Positions 22,341-34,372 are shown, counted from the first letter of the stretch. The stretch: 64,000 bases of DNA from Cephalopachus bancanus (GCA_027257055.1 JAPVLO010000153.1:1674001-1738000); one strand, 5' to 3'. Notes: generated from the letters alone by a model not told the origin. A program made the numbers and translations.

Positions 22341-24480
22341 AGGATAGAAGGGCAGGGATTGTTAATGTCCATCTTAAAAGTGTGCCTCCCACATTACCTG
22401 AATGAGGGCATAATTTATCACACTGGAGAGAAATGAATAAAAGTTCCTGTTTCCTAGAAATGAAAGCAAATAGTCACTCTAATTTCATTAACTTATTTAG
22501 AGCCAGAGTAATGGAGCCTGATGGTACTGAGTTCATCAGGGAGTGACGAGCACTAGTCTGAGGAGAGAGGGCAAATAAAACTCCATGTTGGGAAGTTAAA
22601 CTCAACCAAAGGAGCAACATTAAATATCATGTCCAAGTTATGAGTTTAAGGCTGTGGATAAAGAAGGAACAAGAGCTAAGGAACCCAGGAATACCAAGTC
22701 AACATAAAATAAAAATATCAGATCAGATAAAGCAGATAGGTTCATGAACAAAGAAGACTTCCTGCTTTTAAAGATGTAGATTTGGGCCAGACTTATTCTC
22801 TCAGTTATAGAAAGGTCATGAAGTACTGCTATATTTTTGTTTTAAGTACAAACAAATAGAAAACTTAATGGTTTAGTGCAAATGTTGAAACTGGAAAGGA
22901 AGTACTACTCCAAATAGAATTCAAAGCTATCAAGGGTTTCCTTTCTTAGTCAACATTAGATTATGTATTTTCTTCCAAAATGTGTAGTGTTTTGTGTCAA
23001 TTGATTTATTCTTCTTTCCAAATAATATTTACCATATGAAGCACCATTCTACAACAGGTGCTGTGCATAAACGTTGTAGTCATCTAGATTTAAACAAATA
23101 TTGGTGAAGGTACCATTGGCTTCTCCTCCTGACTATTTATTTTTACCTTTAACACTCCCTCATTTTGATTTTAAGAAACTACTTTCCTTTAAGGTCAACC
23201 AATAATGTAATTTAGAAACTACAATGTACGTTTATAGTAGTTTCAAAACTGGCACTATCCTTGCCTTTAAATTTTTCTTAGACATTTTTTACTTACCACA
23301 TAACCACCTGACAGAAAGGTGAAACTAAAGCTATATTAAATATAAAGAACCACTCATTTCTAGTTTAAAAAAAGAACTAGCTATATTTAATTCCCTTTGT
23401 ACTAGCTTCCAATTATGTCTTCTACTAGATTACAGAAATAACCTATTATTTTCATCTACCTTTCCTTCACATTCCTGGAAACTAACTTTTCTGACTCTTA
23501 TTTTGAGGGTTTTTTAAAAATTATTACCTATTTTAATCTTTGATCATGTAATTATAATTCTTAAATGTTCTTTTATTTCTATCTTTAAACACAATTCTCT
23601 GTATATATTGAGCTATAGCACAGTTTGTTTAGCCCCATTACTTAAATTAGCAGTCAGCTGGACAGCAATTAACAAATCAAAATACAGCTATCTAAATGCC
23701 TGTTAAAATTTGCCAATGCCAGATGCAAACTGCCAGTTTTGTTTATTCAGAAAGGGCTGACATTTTCCTCCCAGGTCATCTACTAAAGATAAACAAATCT
23801 TACAGTTTCAGATTAAATTAAACATAATATTTATGTATATTTGGGTTACCCGTCATTGTTTTTTAAAACAGCTAATCATTCTGAGGAATGTTCCAAATAT
23901 TGACAGGTAAATATTTTCAGGTTATCAAAATATTTCGCAAAGTGTTTTCTCGGTCAATCTACTATGGTATCTTAAAATCCACGCACTTACAGTTCCTGTG
24001 GGCTATTAAAGCTAGAAAGAGCAATATAGGCATGCATATACATGCAGATTTATATATAGATAATTATAGATTTGGAATATTGACAGAGATAAATACTGTA
24101 TAACTAAAATAAAATTGTTTCCAATGGCCTACCAGACCAAGACCTTGAGTTTGTATGGATAAACTTAAAGGTTTGTGTGTGTGTGTTTATGTGTATGTGT
24201 GCATATGTGAAAGAACTAGAAAAGGATGTGCCTCAGGGGACCTAGATCCGAATGAAGCAGCAAAGTACTCTCAGAACAAATCTGAGTAGCATATGGGTAA
24301 TGACAGTACTAGGACAAGGTCATGAAATGGGAACAAGTATCAGAATTTGAAGTATATCTGCCCTTCCTTATGTGTGAAATGATACATTAATTTAATTTGA
24401 GCTATTCAATAGCTCATACGAAGAATTAAAGAAGGTTTTAAAAAATAATATTCAACCTTGAAATATATTTTTAATAGGGT
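22341..24480. other. repeat-poor intron
   Basis: Nothing clearly repetitive is seen apart from a TG tract at 24172-24210. Segment 23600-23900 looks unique, with homeodomain-type TAAT/ATTA-like words, and may be a conserved noncoding element. That is only a guess. Confidence 0.4.
24172..24210. repeat. imperfect (TG)n
   Basis: TTTGTGTGTGTGTGTTTATGTGTATGTGTG, a short interrupted dinucleotide tract. Confidence 0.85.
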
Positions 24481-24485
24481 CTCAA

Positions 24486-24772
24486 TTATATTTTATTTAT
24501 TTATTTATTTTTAATTTCTTTAATTTAAAATTTTTTTTATTTTATTTTGAAGATGTGGGGTACAATTCAGAGTTAGGTATGCAAATGCTCATTATGCAGG
24601 TACACTTGTTGATGAAGTGTGTCTCCCCTCCACTCCCCCAGCAGTTTCCCACTACTGCCAATCCTTTTCTTATAGTATTACAATAATTGTTCAAGGTCCG
24701 CTTATGAGTGAGAACATGTGATACTCAGTTCTTTGTTTCTGTGATAGATCACTCAATAGCAGTTATATTTTA
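24486..24772 (-). mobile_element. 5'-truncated antisense L1 3' end with 10-bp duplication
   Basis: TTATATTTTA lies at 24486-24495 and 24763-24772. Between them an AT-rich reverse poly(A) tail leads into GAAGATGTGGGGTACAATTC...CTCATTATGCAGGTACACTTG and GTTCAAGGTCCGCTTATGAG, the reverse of the 3' UTR family also present at 14787. Only the UTR and the last bases before it remain. Confidence 0.88.
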
Positions 24773-25060
24773 AATCACACTCTGAGCCGAGCTCGGTGGC
24801 TCAGCCTGTAATCCCGCGCCTTTGGGAGGCTGAGGTGAGTGGATTGCCTGAGCCCGCGGGTTCGCGACCCGCCTGGGCAGTGAGACTTCGTCTTTACAGT
24901 AAATCAAAAAATCAGCTGGGCGTGGTAGCGCGCACCTGTAGTTCCAGCTACTTGGAAGGCTGAGGCAGAAGGATCGCCAGAGCCCAGCAGGTCGAGGCTG
25001 CGGTGGCCGGGAGCGGCCACAGCACTCCAGTCTGGGCGACAGAGTGAAACTCCAACTCTA

Positions 25061-25091
<31 letters not shown>

Positions 25092-25110
25092 AAATAAATA
25101 AATCACACTC
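24771..25110 (+). mobile_element. dimeric Alu inserted beside the L1, 12-bp duplication
   Basis: TAAATCACACTC flanks it at 24771-24782 and 25099-25110. The body begins GCCGAGCTCGGTGGCTCAGCC at about 24786 and ends AACTCT with an (AAAT)n tail of about ten units. The B-box hairpin reads GCGGGTTCGCGACCCGC. Confidence 0.95.
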
Positions 25111-25920
25111 CATACTTACAGGCAAATCATATACATGTTCATCACTACGTTTCTGGAGTCTTGATATTTATAACTGCTAAAAATAAATAACTAAATAAAT
25201 AGTCCTTGTTCTTCCTGGAAAGAAATTTTAAATTTGGAAGCCAATTCCAAAAAGAGTTTTTGCTGTTGAGAAAAAGCATGTGAAGAAAAGAGTCTATTAG
25301 TTAATTTTTAAGTGTTGTCACTTGTGTTAACTTGCAAAAAAAAAATCAGTGTTTATTCAATATGTGAAAGACACTTGACCTCATCTAAGTTTACAATTGC
25401 TCAAACACAAGGTCAGAAATGAATTAAATATATCAGTGTTGGACTGTCCTATTGTCTTATATTGCCTTTCCTCTATCCCTTTAACCTCTTGTGCTTCTCA
25501 AAGTATATGCAATAACAATTCAGATGCTGATTGTCTGCTTGTGAAAAGGACTTATTTGTTCATTTAGACAGGCCTGCAAGGCTTAAAATCAACCCAAAAT
25601 GAAGGGAAAGGGTAAGACTGTGGACAAAGTGTTTGGGAACTAGTGAGTCCCCATAAATCTCACTTACATCACCTTATGGAAAGCCAATCCTAGTGAGTGC
25701 ATTAAGTTCTTGGTTCACAGAGGAAGATGATTATTTAAATTTAGAAATATTGATCAGAAGGAAATGCATTATTTTATAATAATTTGATCATTGATGTGTT
25801 CTGTATAAGACATAAAAATTAACTAGTATTAAATTGCTTAGTATTTCCTTCATCATATTTGCGGGAGAGGTATGGACATTGCAAGAGAGAGAGAGAAGTT
25901 GGGAAAGACAAAGGACTGGA
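25111..25920. other. intron upstream of the coding exon
   Basis: No repeat is recognised. The purine-rich GAGAGAGAGAGAAG at about 25880 is just before the branch-point region. No second acceptor with coding continuity is seen. Confidence 0.5.
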
Positions 25921-25953
25921 CATTAACCACGTTATGCATTGTTATTTTCCTAG
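25921..25953 (+). promoter_or_regulatory. PLCXD3: splice acceptor of PLCXD3 central exon
   Basis: The pyrimidine-rich run GTTATTTTCCTAG ends in AG at 25952-25953. A branch-point-like CATTAAC lies at 25921-25927, with the candidate A about 27 bases before the AG. The protein homology begins exactly at this AG. Confidence 0.9.
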
Positions 25954-26662
25954 GATCTCATGATTCCTTCAGCTTCTACATCGATGAAGCCTCTCCAGTG
26001 GGTCCTGAACAGCCAGAAACTGTCCAGAATTTTGTCTCTGTGTTTGGAACTGTGGCCAAAAAGCTCATGCGAAAATGGCTAGCCACTCAAACAATGAACT
26101 TTTCGGGTCAGCTAGGAGCTGGAATTCGTTATTTTGATCTTCGAATTTCCACCAAGCCCAGAGATCCTGACAATGAACTCTACTTTGCTCATGGTTTGTT
26201 CAGTGCCAAAGTCAATGAAGGCCTTGAGGAGATCAATGCATTCCTCACAGATCACCATAAGGAGGTAGTATTCTTGGACTTCAACCATTTTTATGGGATG
26301 CAGAAATATCACCATGAAAAACTCGTCCAGATGCTGAAAGACATCTATGGAAACAAAATGTGCCCAGCGATTTTTGCCCAGGAAGTTAGTTTAAAGTATC
26401 TGTGGGAGAAGGACTATCAAGTGTTGGTATTCTACCATAGTCCAGTGGCTCTGGAAGTGCCCTTCCTCTGGCCTGGGCAGATGATGCCAGCACCCTGGGC
26501 CAACACCACAGACCCAGAGAAACTGATCCAGTTTCTTCAGGCCTCCATCACTGAGAGAAGAAAGAAGGGCTCATTTTTCATATCTCAGGTGGTACTGACC
26601 CCCAAAGCTAGCACAGTGGTCAAAGGGGTGGCAAGTGGTCTCAGAGAAACAATCACAGAAAG
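25954..26662 (+). CDS. PLCXD3: PLCXD3 central coding exon (PI-PLC X domain)
   Basis: This internal exon encodes about 236 residues of a phosphatidylinositol-specific phospholipase C X-domain protein, expected to act on phosphoinositides in the cytoplasm. The exon starts after TTTTCCTAG with the last two bases of a split Gly codon, giving GSHDSFSFYIDEASP. It ends in TERR-type sequence two bases into a codon, before GTAAGT. Catalytic-type residues are visible: His of GSHDS (codon 25959-25961), the GIRYFDLR strand, and the second His of FAHGLF (26190-26192). These match the paired His of bacterial-type PI-PLC X domains. The family lacks the Y and C2 domains of classical PLCs. I recognise the sequence as PLCXD3 rather than PLCXD1 or PLCXD2 from its close agreement with the human protein, which is about 321 aa. 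The frame is open over the whole exon with no damage. Residues read in frame before 25954, starting at an ATG at 25872, are intron read-through. Confidence 0.96.
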
Positions 26663-26668
26663 GTAAGT
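26661..26668 (+). promoter_or_regulatory. PLCXD3: splice donor of PLCXD3 central exon
   Basis: AG|GTAAGT at 26661-26668 is a near-perfect U1 site. Reading on past it meets TAA at 26664, so the coding frame must leave here. The exon ends two bases into an Arg codon. Confidence 0.93.
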
Positions 26669-26754
26669 GAGTTTAAAATATCAGGGGAAAAATTCAAATA
26701 ATTTAATGCTAACTCATAGAACTATTCAATAAGAGAACTAAAATGTATACCTAT

Positions 26755-27206
26755 GTGTATTTGTTTCCCAGGGCTGCAATAACAAAGTGCTACAACCTGG
26801 GTATTGTAAAATAATAGAAATGTATTATCTCACAGCATTGGAAACTAGAAGTCTGAAATCAAGGTATAAAGCAGATCTGGTGCCTTTCAAGGACTCTGAG
26901 GGAGAATCTGTTCATCTAGTATTGAACACTAGTATCTGGTGATAACTGACAATCCTTGGTGTCCCTTGGCTCATAGATGTATCACTCCAATCTCTGCCTT
27001 CTTTTTCACATGACATTTTCCCCCATGTCTCTGTCTACTTTTCTTATAAGAACACCAGTTATACTGGATTAGGACCAGTCCATAGGTGCTTATCTTAACT
27101 TGATTACTTCTGCAAAACTCTTTTCCCAAATAAGGTTACACTCACAGGTACTAAGGGTTAGGATTTTAACATAACTTTTCATGGGACACATCAACTCATA
27201 ATACTG
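26755..27206 (-). mobile_element. MLT1-like MaLR solo LTR
   Basis: In antisense order: TTTGTTTCCCAGGGCTGCAATAACAAAGTGC, CTCACAGCATTGGAAACTAGAAGTC, CACTCCAATCTCTGCCTTC, CTTATAAGAACACCAG and AAATAAGGTTACACTCACAG...GGGTTAGGATTTTAACA. This is the classic MLT1 layout. It begins about 93 bases after the PLCXD3 donor. It is old and diverged and carries no coding region. Confidence 0.8.
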
Positions 27207-27294
27207 TACATTTTAACTCTATGCCTTATTCTCTTTACATAGCACTGCATAGTATAGTTTTACAATTTCTTTCTCTCTATAGGATACAAATTCT

Positions 27295-27460
27295 TTCTCT
27301 ATTGTTTGCAGAGTGTTTTTACATACCTAACCCCATTTGATCTACACAATAACCCTGAAAGTAAATATTGTCTTATAGACTTTAAAAAATGAGATTCGGA
27401 AAAGTGAAATATTTTGCCTAAGGTTTCTTCAATAGTGAATGATAAAACATATACTCAAAC
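27295..27460 (-). repeat. MIR-like fragment
   Basis: CCCCATTTGATCTACACAATAACCCTGAAAGTAAATATTGTC...AATGAGATTCGG...TATTTTGCCTAAGG follows the reverse MIR consensus. Confidence 0.6.
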
Positions 27461-27739
27461 TTCATCCTCAACTATAGTTTATACTCTTTACACTAAATAC
27501 ATTGCCTTATAAGGAAGTGTTACCCTCCAGAACATGGCCATTCCACTGGTCAAGCTCTGGCAAACTGTGAGGTATAATTTGAGCAATCACCAAGTCTTTA
27601 TATCTCTTTCCCATGAGTGTGACACAGAATGCCAAATTGTATATATTATTAATTATTTTGAGAATAATGCAGACATCGCATGAAGAGAAAATATAAATCT
27701 TTATTAGATCTTTTGTTTTTATCTTTGATATTTTGAATA

Positions 27740-28340
27740 ATAGTAAGAGTACAGAGCATGAATGTTTTGCATGGACTCAAGGTCTTTGTGAAAAAGACAA
27801 AAGATGAGAAGAAAAGATTTGGAGGTGAAAATAATATGGCAGCCTGATAGCATATAGAGTAGGGAATGACAGGAAATGAAGCTTGTAGCAAAGACATTTG
27901 CAAGAAACCTTTTAGCCAATATACAAAGAACTTTATCCTTTAAGCAATGAGGAGCTGGACAATAAAGTTAGCAGTAGAGTGACTTGACCAGATCTGCATT
28001 ATAGATCATAACTGAGACAGTCTGGAGGATAGAGGAGTGGAAAGAGTGAGCTTAGAACTGTTTCAACAAGGTAACGTTGAACTGAGGCAGTGAGAAAACA
28101 TAGAAGGGGATAACATGCTGGCAGTGAAAATTAGGATGATTTAGTGAGCAGTTCACTATGTGATATGAATGCTAGAAAAGAATTAAGGATAAATAACAAG
28201 TGATGGTAGAATTCACAGAGAGGAAACAAAAACACAGGGACTTGGGAAGGAAGTAGGGAAGACACAATCAGGGAAATGCTGAATTTAAAGTGTCAGTTAA
28301 GTCATCCAAGCAGATGTGGCCAATTGATCCCCAGGAACAC
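27740..28340. repeat. old purine-rich repeat, family not assigned
   Basis: GAACTTTATCCTTTAAGCAATGAGGAGCTGG and GAGTGACTTGACCAGATCTGCATTATAGATCATAACTGAGACAGTCTGGAGGATAG follow a common mammalian ancient repeat in order. It is the family noted at 9380 and 12560. Confidence 0.5.
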
Positions 28341-28372
28341 AGGCCAACTCATTTAGGGGTTACTGGCATTTT

Positions 28373-28480
28373 TTGGAAATAGAGTGTTTGTAGAAGTAAT
28401 CAAGTTAAGATAAGGGCCTATGGGCTGGCCCTAATCCAATATAACTGGTGTTCTTATAAGAAAAGTGGAAGTGGAAGAGC
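28373..28480 (+). repeat. MLT1-like LTR fragment, sense
   Basis: GAAATAGAGTGTTTGTAGAAGTAATCAAGTTAAGATAAGGGCC and TGGCCCTAATCCAATATAACTGGTGTTCTTATAAGAAAAG match the MLT1 middle (tctttgcagatgtaatcaagttaagatgagg). Confidence 0.75.
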
Positions 28481-31224
28481 TACTTCATACAAAATCATAA
28501 CTTTCTTCTGTTATTTAGAAGGGACCATTAGCTGGTATCTCCCTGTTCCTTAAGATTTAATAATATTGCTGACCCTTCATTGTATACCTTATGCAAATAC
28601 AAGGCCTTCCCTATGATTTCTGCTAATGTCTAGATTTTGTACACTCTTATGGTTAGGAGCTCTTGCTACTGCTGCATATTACATCATTATTCAATTGTTC
28701 CACACAATCTGTCTGTGTCCTATTCTGAAACATAAAAGTTCCTTCATGTTCATTTCCACAATGGTTCTTAGGCTTTACTAAAGATCCAAGGAGGCAGAGA
28801 ATGTTTTAAAAATCACAATAGTGTGCATAATTTAAAACTGAATTTTAGATTTGTCTGTAATTACATCTCTTTAGGATATCTACCCCTCAAGACATCTATA
28901 CCACTCTGCACCTTAGCCTCATATCCTCTGACTGAATCTTCTCCTCCTTCTCCTTTATTTTTTCTTATTTCTTTTCTTTCTTTACCTTCAGATTGCCTTT
29001 TGAGACCCCACATTCTAGGTTAATTTGTGATTAGATTAATAATTCTAGATTAAAATACCTAACTAGTCACCCTTCTCCAGCTTTATTAAACTTAAACTCA
29101 TCTAGTCCCATCAAAGTATTCATCAAAACAAGAAAGCTTTTTTTTTAATAGCATCACTTTCTACAAACATTAACTGTTCTGGTAAGTAACGGTTTACTTC
29201 CACCCTCACAGACTTGGAAAATGAGGAAGTTATGCACAGATAAGAATGTGTTGACTTTAACTTTTCACCATACAGCCCCCATAGTTTGAGGAATCTCGGA
29301 GGGCTCACTAAAGGCAAGAGGAACCCAGGAATGAACTGACTCCACTCTCTCCATTCTCTCTACATCTTGAATGAAAGAAGCTTCATTATTAATTTTTATA
29401 TGTTGGACATGACATGAGTCTTCTGATGACCTCTTCCAGTTTACAGTATAGTTCATGCTTAGGAAAACACTTATTCATGTCATATGACTGTTTTGCATTT
29501 TAGCCAAAAACCATACCTTGATTTTAGCTGTATAGGCTTTTGAAGAAGTCAAGAAGAAAAATTCATTCAGGGAATAGATGGCTTTAATTTTTCTCTCTTA
29601 TGACATTTGACATAATTTAGGAGTTTTAAAGACATGGTTAAACTCTTTTTTGGTTATTCATGCTCTAGCACGCAACTAGTAGCATAGTATTTGTGGGGAG
29701 AAAGTCAAATAAGAAGTCAAATAAGTTAGGAAAGTACTAAAAAGTATATTCTACACAACTCTTCCAAAAGAGTCACCCCCCCCATGTACTCTAGCATATA
29801 AAAAACACTAAGGAGTATTTTAGGAGTATTCTAGGAAGAATCCTATTTACATTTAGCTAATACAGTATTTTCCAAGCACTTATTTTGTCTTTGAGATAAC
29901 ATTTATTAACAACCCATGGAATTAAATTTGAAAAAAATGTTCTCAGCCATATGCTCTAATTTGGAACTTCTCACTTGCCTGTGGCTTATGTATCTGAAAT
30001 ATTAGCGCTGTATCATTAAAAAGAGAAAGAAAATGAAAGAGAAAAAAGAATTTAAAATGTAGAAATGAAGACTATAGGTAGAACCATTCTTTTTCTTCTT
30101 TAGATTATGCAAAATACTTGAAAGTTATTTACAAATATATTTGAAACTCACCATTAAACTTGTATGTGAAGCATTCTTTAGTGGAATTTTGTCTCAGAAG
30201 TACTTGAAAAACCTCCATTTTACCCATTTGCAAAGTTTTATTCTGAGTGCGGTGTTACCGTGAAGCTCAGAGGTTTTTGTTTTGTTTTGGTTTGGGTTTT
30301 GTGACATAATTTAGCCTTCTGGATGAAGCCTATAGGAAAAGGTTTTTGTCAGCTCTTGTGTCGTGCCTTGCAAAGGTAATTTACTTACTCTAAAAGAGGC
30401 AGCGAAGGAGCACTTGACTCCCCAAAACTTGTTGCCTTTCTCTTCTTACCAAGAGAGGAAGCTTATGAAGTGTATTGATTCTGCCCTGGTCCTCTTGGCT
30501 TTTGTGCCAAAGCCATTCATTCAGAATGTCCTGTGTTGGCACCAAAAGATGTAATGAGCTCTTCTGTGCCACCTAAGAAAAAGTTGTCAGACAATTGCAA
30601 GAACTCTCTGGGTCTTAAGTATTTTCATCCGTAAAATTTGGAGTTTTAACTAAATTATCTTCAAGATTCATTGCAGTTCTTAAATCTACAACTAACATCT
30701 AGTATTTGACTAGCTGGTTTCTGGGTAAATTTTTTTTCAATTATGCCTAATATTTGGGTTAACAAAACTCTAAACACATGCATTTAGAAACCAATGTTTG
30801 AAGTTGTAGATGGTTTTCAGGAAAACTAAATCCAGTCTGGATTTTAGTACCGTAGCTTTCAATCTGGCAACTGGTTCTAAATACTGCAGATGCATTTTCT
30901 GCATTTTAGCAATGCCAAAAGACACAGATTTTTATTTCTTAAAGACTTATTTTTAATTTATTTTTCAAACACCAGCTTTTGCACCTCACCCCCACGGAAT
31001 TCACACTTTCTTAAAAAGAAGGTGTGCAACTTGAGTAAAGTTTTTTCCTAATTTGTGGAAGTTCGTTAAATTATAGTTTTTTCCAATTTTAAAAAATGCA
31101 GTCATACCACCTGTCAGCATTTTTAAGGAGCAATGCATCTTTGTAAGTAAAGTGATCCTGAGTTAAGGGAGACAATGTTTACACAGGCCAACAATTTAGA
31201 TAATGATGATGATAATAATAATTA
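28481..31224. other. unassigned intron
   Basis: No exon is seen. It is mostly AT-rich unique-looking sequence. Overlapping frames at 30363-30572 on both strands carry no recognisable domain. Confidence 0.45.
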
Positions 31225-31445
31225 TTATTATGAGCTTTTTAAAGTGTTTTCTATCGTTAGATGCTTTGCTAACTGCTTTATATGATTGTTTGATTTAATA
31301 TTTACAAAACCTTCAAAGGTAGGTACTATTGCCATCTTATCTTAGAGATGAATTGAGCCTTAGAAGTATTAAGCAACCTAACTGAATAACACAGTTAAGA
31401 AAAGGAGGATTCAGGGTTAACATCCAGGTTGCTCTACCTGTTCAG
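31225..31445 (-). repeat. MIR
   Basis: AACTGCTTTATATGATTGTTTGATTTAATATTTACAAAACCTTCAAAGGTAGGTACTATTGCCATC, then CAGTTAAGAAAAGG...AACATCCAGGTTGCTCTACCTG, runs along the reverse MIR consensus for about 200 bases. Confidence 0.72.
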
Positions 31446-32819
31446 TGTTTCACAAAAACAAACGTTAGATGCCCATTCTGGTCTAGATCCTGTACTTCAA
31501 GTGAGTGGCATCAGATATTGGTCTTACAGCCATTATATCATATTATCTCTCTGGTATTTGTGAGAATCCAAAGTGGTGACTGCAACTTTGTTTTCATTTT
31601 ATTAAATGACAATATCTAGACTAAATTTGGCAATGTATTCAGGGGGACTAGGTTCAATTTAGTACTTATCTGCTGAACAGCTTCTAGGAGTAGGGCTCTG
31701 CATTAAGTGCCGTGAGGCATATTAAAATTGGTAAGATACCATTGTTCTCATCAAGCATTAAGTAAGTTTGAAAAGACAACAATGTGTATGACCCAAATAC
31801 AAATCAGAGGAAAACAGAAGATTTAAAGATCAACGTCTGAAGTATGTGGCTTTGCCTCAGGAAAGCAAATTCAGGTAGGATGCTAGCATGGAGGCACCAA
31901 GGGAAACACTGACATAGTATCATAGGACAGAAACTTGGAGATGGCTGGGCACAGTCCTTCTTGTCTTGTGTCTATTGCCTGTTTGACCATTTTCCATTTA
32001 GTAAGAAAGTTGAGACCCAGAGGATTGCTAAGTGATTGCTCAAGTATACAGAGCTAACTGGCGGCAGAGAGGAGATTAAAATCCGGCTGTTCTGGCTCCC
32101 CAGCAGAAGAAAAGAGGTATACCTCAGGAAAAGGTGAGGCCAGAGGATAGACAGAAAAGGCCAGGGAAGGTCAGAGAACACCAGGCTGCAGAGATCAACA
32201 TGGAAGGGCAAGCTGACTTTCAGTCAGCACTGCATGCACCACAACAGGGTACCCTGGAGCCTTTCCTGAAGGGGTTAGAGGTAAGGCCTGAAGAATGAAC
32301 CATGTGCTTTGTGCTTGGCTTACTTTCCCTGAACTCTCTCTGTGTTATGCACCCCAGTAGACTTTTTTTTTCCTTCCATCTAATGGAAACATACTCCAGC
32401 TCATAACACTCCTCCTGCCCAATTTGCTCCTCCCTTGCCTGGACTCAAAAACTCTATGGGAAGTTTTCAGCTGCAGTATCAGTCATCCTAGCAGCTTTAG
32501 GGAGCCCAGAAAAGCTTCACTGAGAGAGGCTGGACTCAGAATGTTTTAAAGTCCACTCTGGAATGACATAAGAGAATGCCTGATATCCATGAAGAGCAGT
32601 TGTCTTGTCCCACCCTTCCACCCCATGCTATGTCCCAAATAGGTCAGCACAGTCTAGCTGCTGACAATGAATATTCTATTCAACAGACCTCCTCAGGCTA
32701 CATACGCCTAAGGAGAAAGAACATCAAGGAGACTATTGAAAGCCAGTATTAGGATAATCATTGTTTATAAGATGCTTTCATTATAAGATTCACTTCTTCA
32801 ATCTATCTCTCCCTTGTTG
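31446..32819. other. intron with diverged repeat traces
   Basis: Segment 31650-31800 (CTGAACAGCTTCTAGGAGTAGGGCTCTGC...ACCATTGTTCTCATCAAG) resembles the unassigned old family. Segment 31990-32100 has a MIR-like TTGAGACCCAGAGGATTGCTAAG. No exon is seen. Confidence 0.4.
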
Positions 32820-33480
32820 ACAAAAAATGCCAAACTCTGTAAAGTATTTTAAGATGGTTTATTCTGAATCAAACTTTAAAGACCTAGACCCAGGCATATT
32901 TCCCAGGAGATTCTGAGAATATATGTTCACCATGGTTAAAAGATGGTTTGGTTACACACAATTTTAGAGTGGCGAAGGTTACCAAAACCATAAATCAATA
33001 CAAGTGAGATTCTCATTGGTTTGGCCAGGAAGAGAGGGAGGGACGTTTCCAAGCAGGAGCTTGTAGGTCATAGGTGGATTCAAAGATTTCTTGGCTGGTA
33101 ATAGTTCTTATGTAAGGAATTTGGGGAATCAGGAGAGATGTTTTGCTAAGACAAGGGAACAAAGGACAGAAAAACTTCAGGTTTGCTGATATGTAGATAA
33201 AGTCCTATAAGTAGCAGACTTCAGAGAGGATAGCCAAATGTCTTACATGGCTCCCCAGAGTTTGAGAATCCACAAGAGATGGTTCTTCAGGGCCATATAA
33301 TACTTTGATTTCCTTTTTTGGTTGTTATGCGATGCTGTTAGAATCAGTTTGGAAGACAAACTTTAGTATATAGGACAATATGGTAATAAAACCCTGTCTG
33401 GTGAGATCTTATCAGATGTGACATCCCATGCCCTTTGGAATTTGGTTAAGGAAAAAAGGTCAGATTTAGTCCTCAAACTA
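32820..33480 (-). mobile_element. old ERV-type LTR relic
   Basis: The minus strand carries an AATAAA signal (plus TTTATT at 32858-32863) near one end. On the plus strand GACCCAGGCATATTTCCCAGGAGATTCTGAGA, GTGAGATTCTCATTGGTTTGGCCAGGAAG and AGATGTTTTGCTAAGACAAGGG match an LTR layout I recognise from primate genomes. I cannot name the family, and the ends are approximate. Confidence 0.5.
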
Positions 33481-33489
33481 TCTTTCTGG

Positions 33490-33540
33490 CTCTCACTCTC
33501 TCACTCTCTCTCTCTCACACTCACACACATGCACATACAA
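33490..33540. repeat. (TC)n/(CA)n simple repeat
   Basis: CTCTCACTCTCTCACTCTCTC leads into CACACTCACACACATGCACA. Confidence 0.85.
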
Positions 33541-33569
33541 CATATATAGACTTAATTTATACAAGTGTT

Positions 33570-33670
33570 ATTCCTAATTTGCCATTTAAGAAACTGAAGA
33601 TGAGAAAGGCTAACTAATTTGCTCATGTGGTACTTTGAGCCAGTGCAGGAATCAATTCAGAATCTAAGTT
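33570..33670 (-). repeat. MIR-like fragment
   Basis: TTTAAGAAACTGAAGATGAGAAAGGCTAACTAATTTGCTCATG...GCCAGTGCAGGAATC parallels the reverse MIR core. Confidence 0.45.
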
Positions 33671-34372
33671 TTGTTGAATCACTAGAGAGAGAAGCCTGGT
33701 TTGTAAATCAAAAGAAAGCTTCAAGACAGCAACCCTTTTCCCAGCCCAGGACTTGGCAAACTGGAATGAGCTTACAGAGACTTTCTTAAACTGTAAATTC
33801 CTGAATGTCACTTTCAGAGATTCTGATTGAGTCTATGGCTCAAAGTTTTTCGTTTTTAGCAGACTCTAGTGAGCCCCACTTGAAATAGCACTGTTCATGT
33901 CTACAGATAAGCTACACCTCAACCATCCCCACCAACATATTAACCTGACTTTAGCTAATCTGGAGAGCATGAACCCCAGTATTTATCAGTGCCCTCCTTT
34001 TCAGGCTAGGTTAGTTCTTCCTTAAATCTAAGCTATAACTCCTCTACCCACAGGGCCTGCCAGACTTAAGGTCATATTTGCTTGTTCTATCACTTGAGTA
34101 GAGCTGCCTATCAATGATTTTAAAAAATAGCCCTTCTCTCTCATGTCACTTGGCATCTTCTCTCCCATGTCACTTAGCTTGATCCTAGGATTATTGTGCT
34201 GATAAGCACAACAAAGTCTTCCACAAGAGATTCTTGGTTCTCCTGGTCTAAAAGAGCACGTTCCCATGAATGAAGTCCTAATAACTTCCAAATTCAGTGT
34301 CTCTCACCAAGGCCAATTAAAACTGCAGTACTTTGCATCCCAACTGCCCCCATAATACTGATATATCATACA

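Larger units (their letters stand above)
1..25953 (+). other. PLCXD3: PLCXD3 upstream intron (3' part)
   Basis: No coding exon is recognisable before the acceptor at 25953. In particular there is no sequence for the short N-terminal exon expected upstream. The stretch is intron filled with repeats described separately. That it belongs to PLCXD3 follows from the exon on the same strand. Confidence 0.85.

Noticed and set aside
24172..24210. TG tract as possible Z-DNA regulatory element
   Set aside because: Short and interrupted. Ordinary microsatellite noise.
25872..25953. Upstream in-frame ATG extending the PLCXD3 exon to 264 codons
   Set aside because: The 27 residues before GSHDS do not resemble the family N terminus, and a strong acceptor with a branch-point-like site separates them. 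It is intron read-through.
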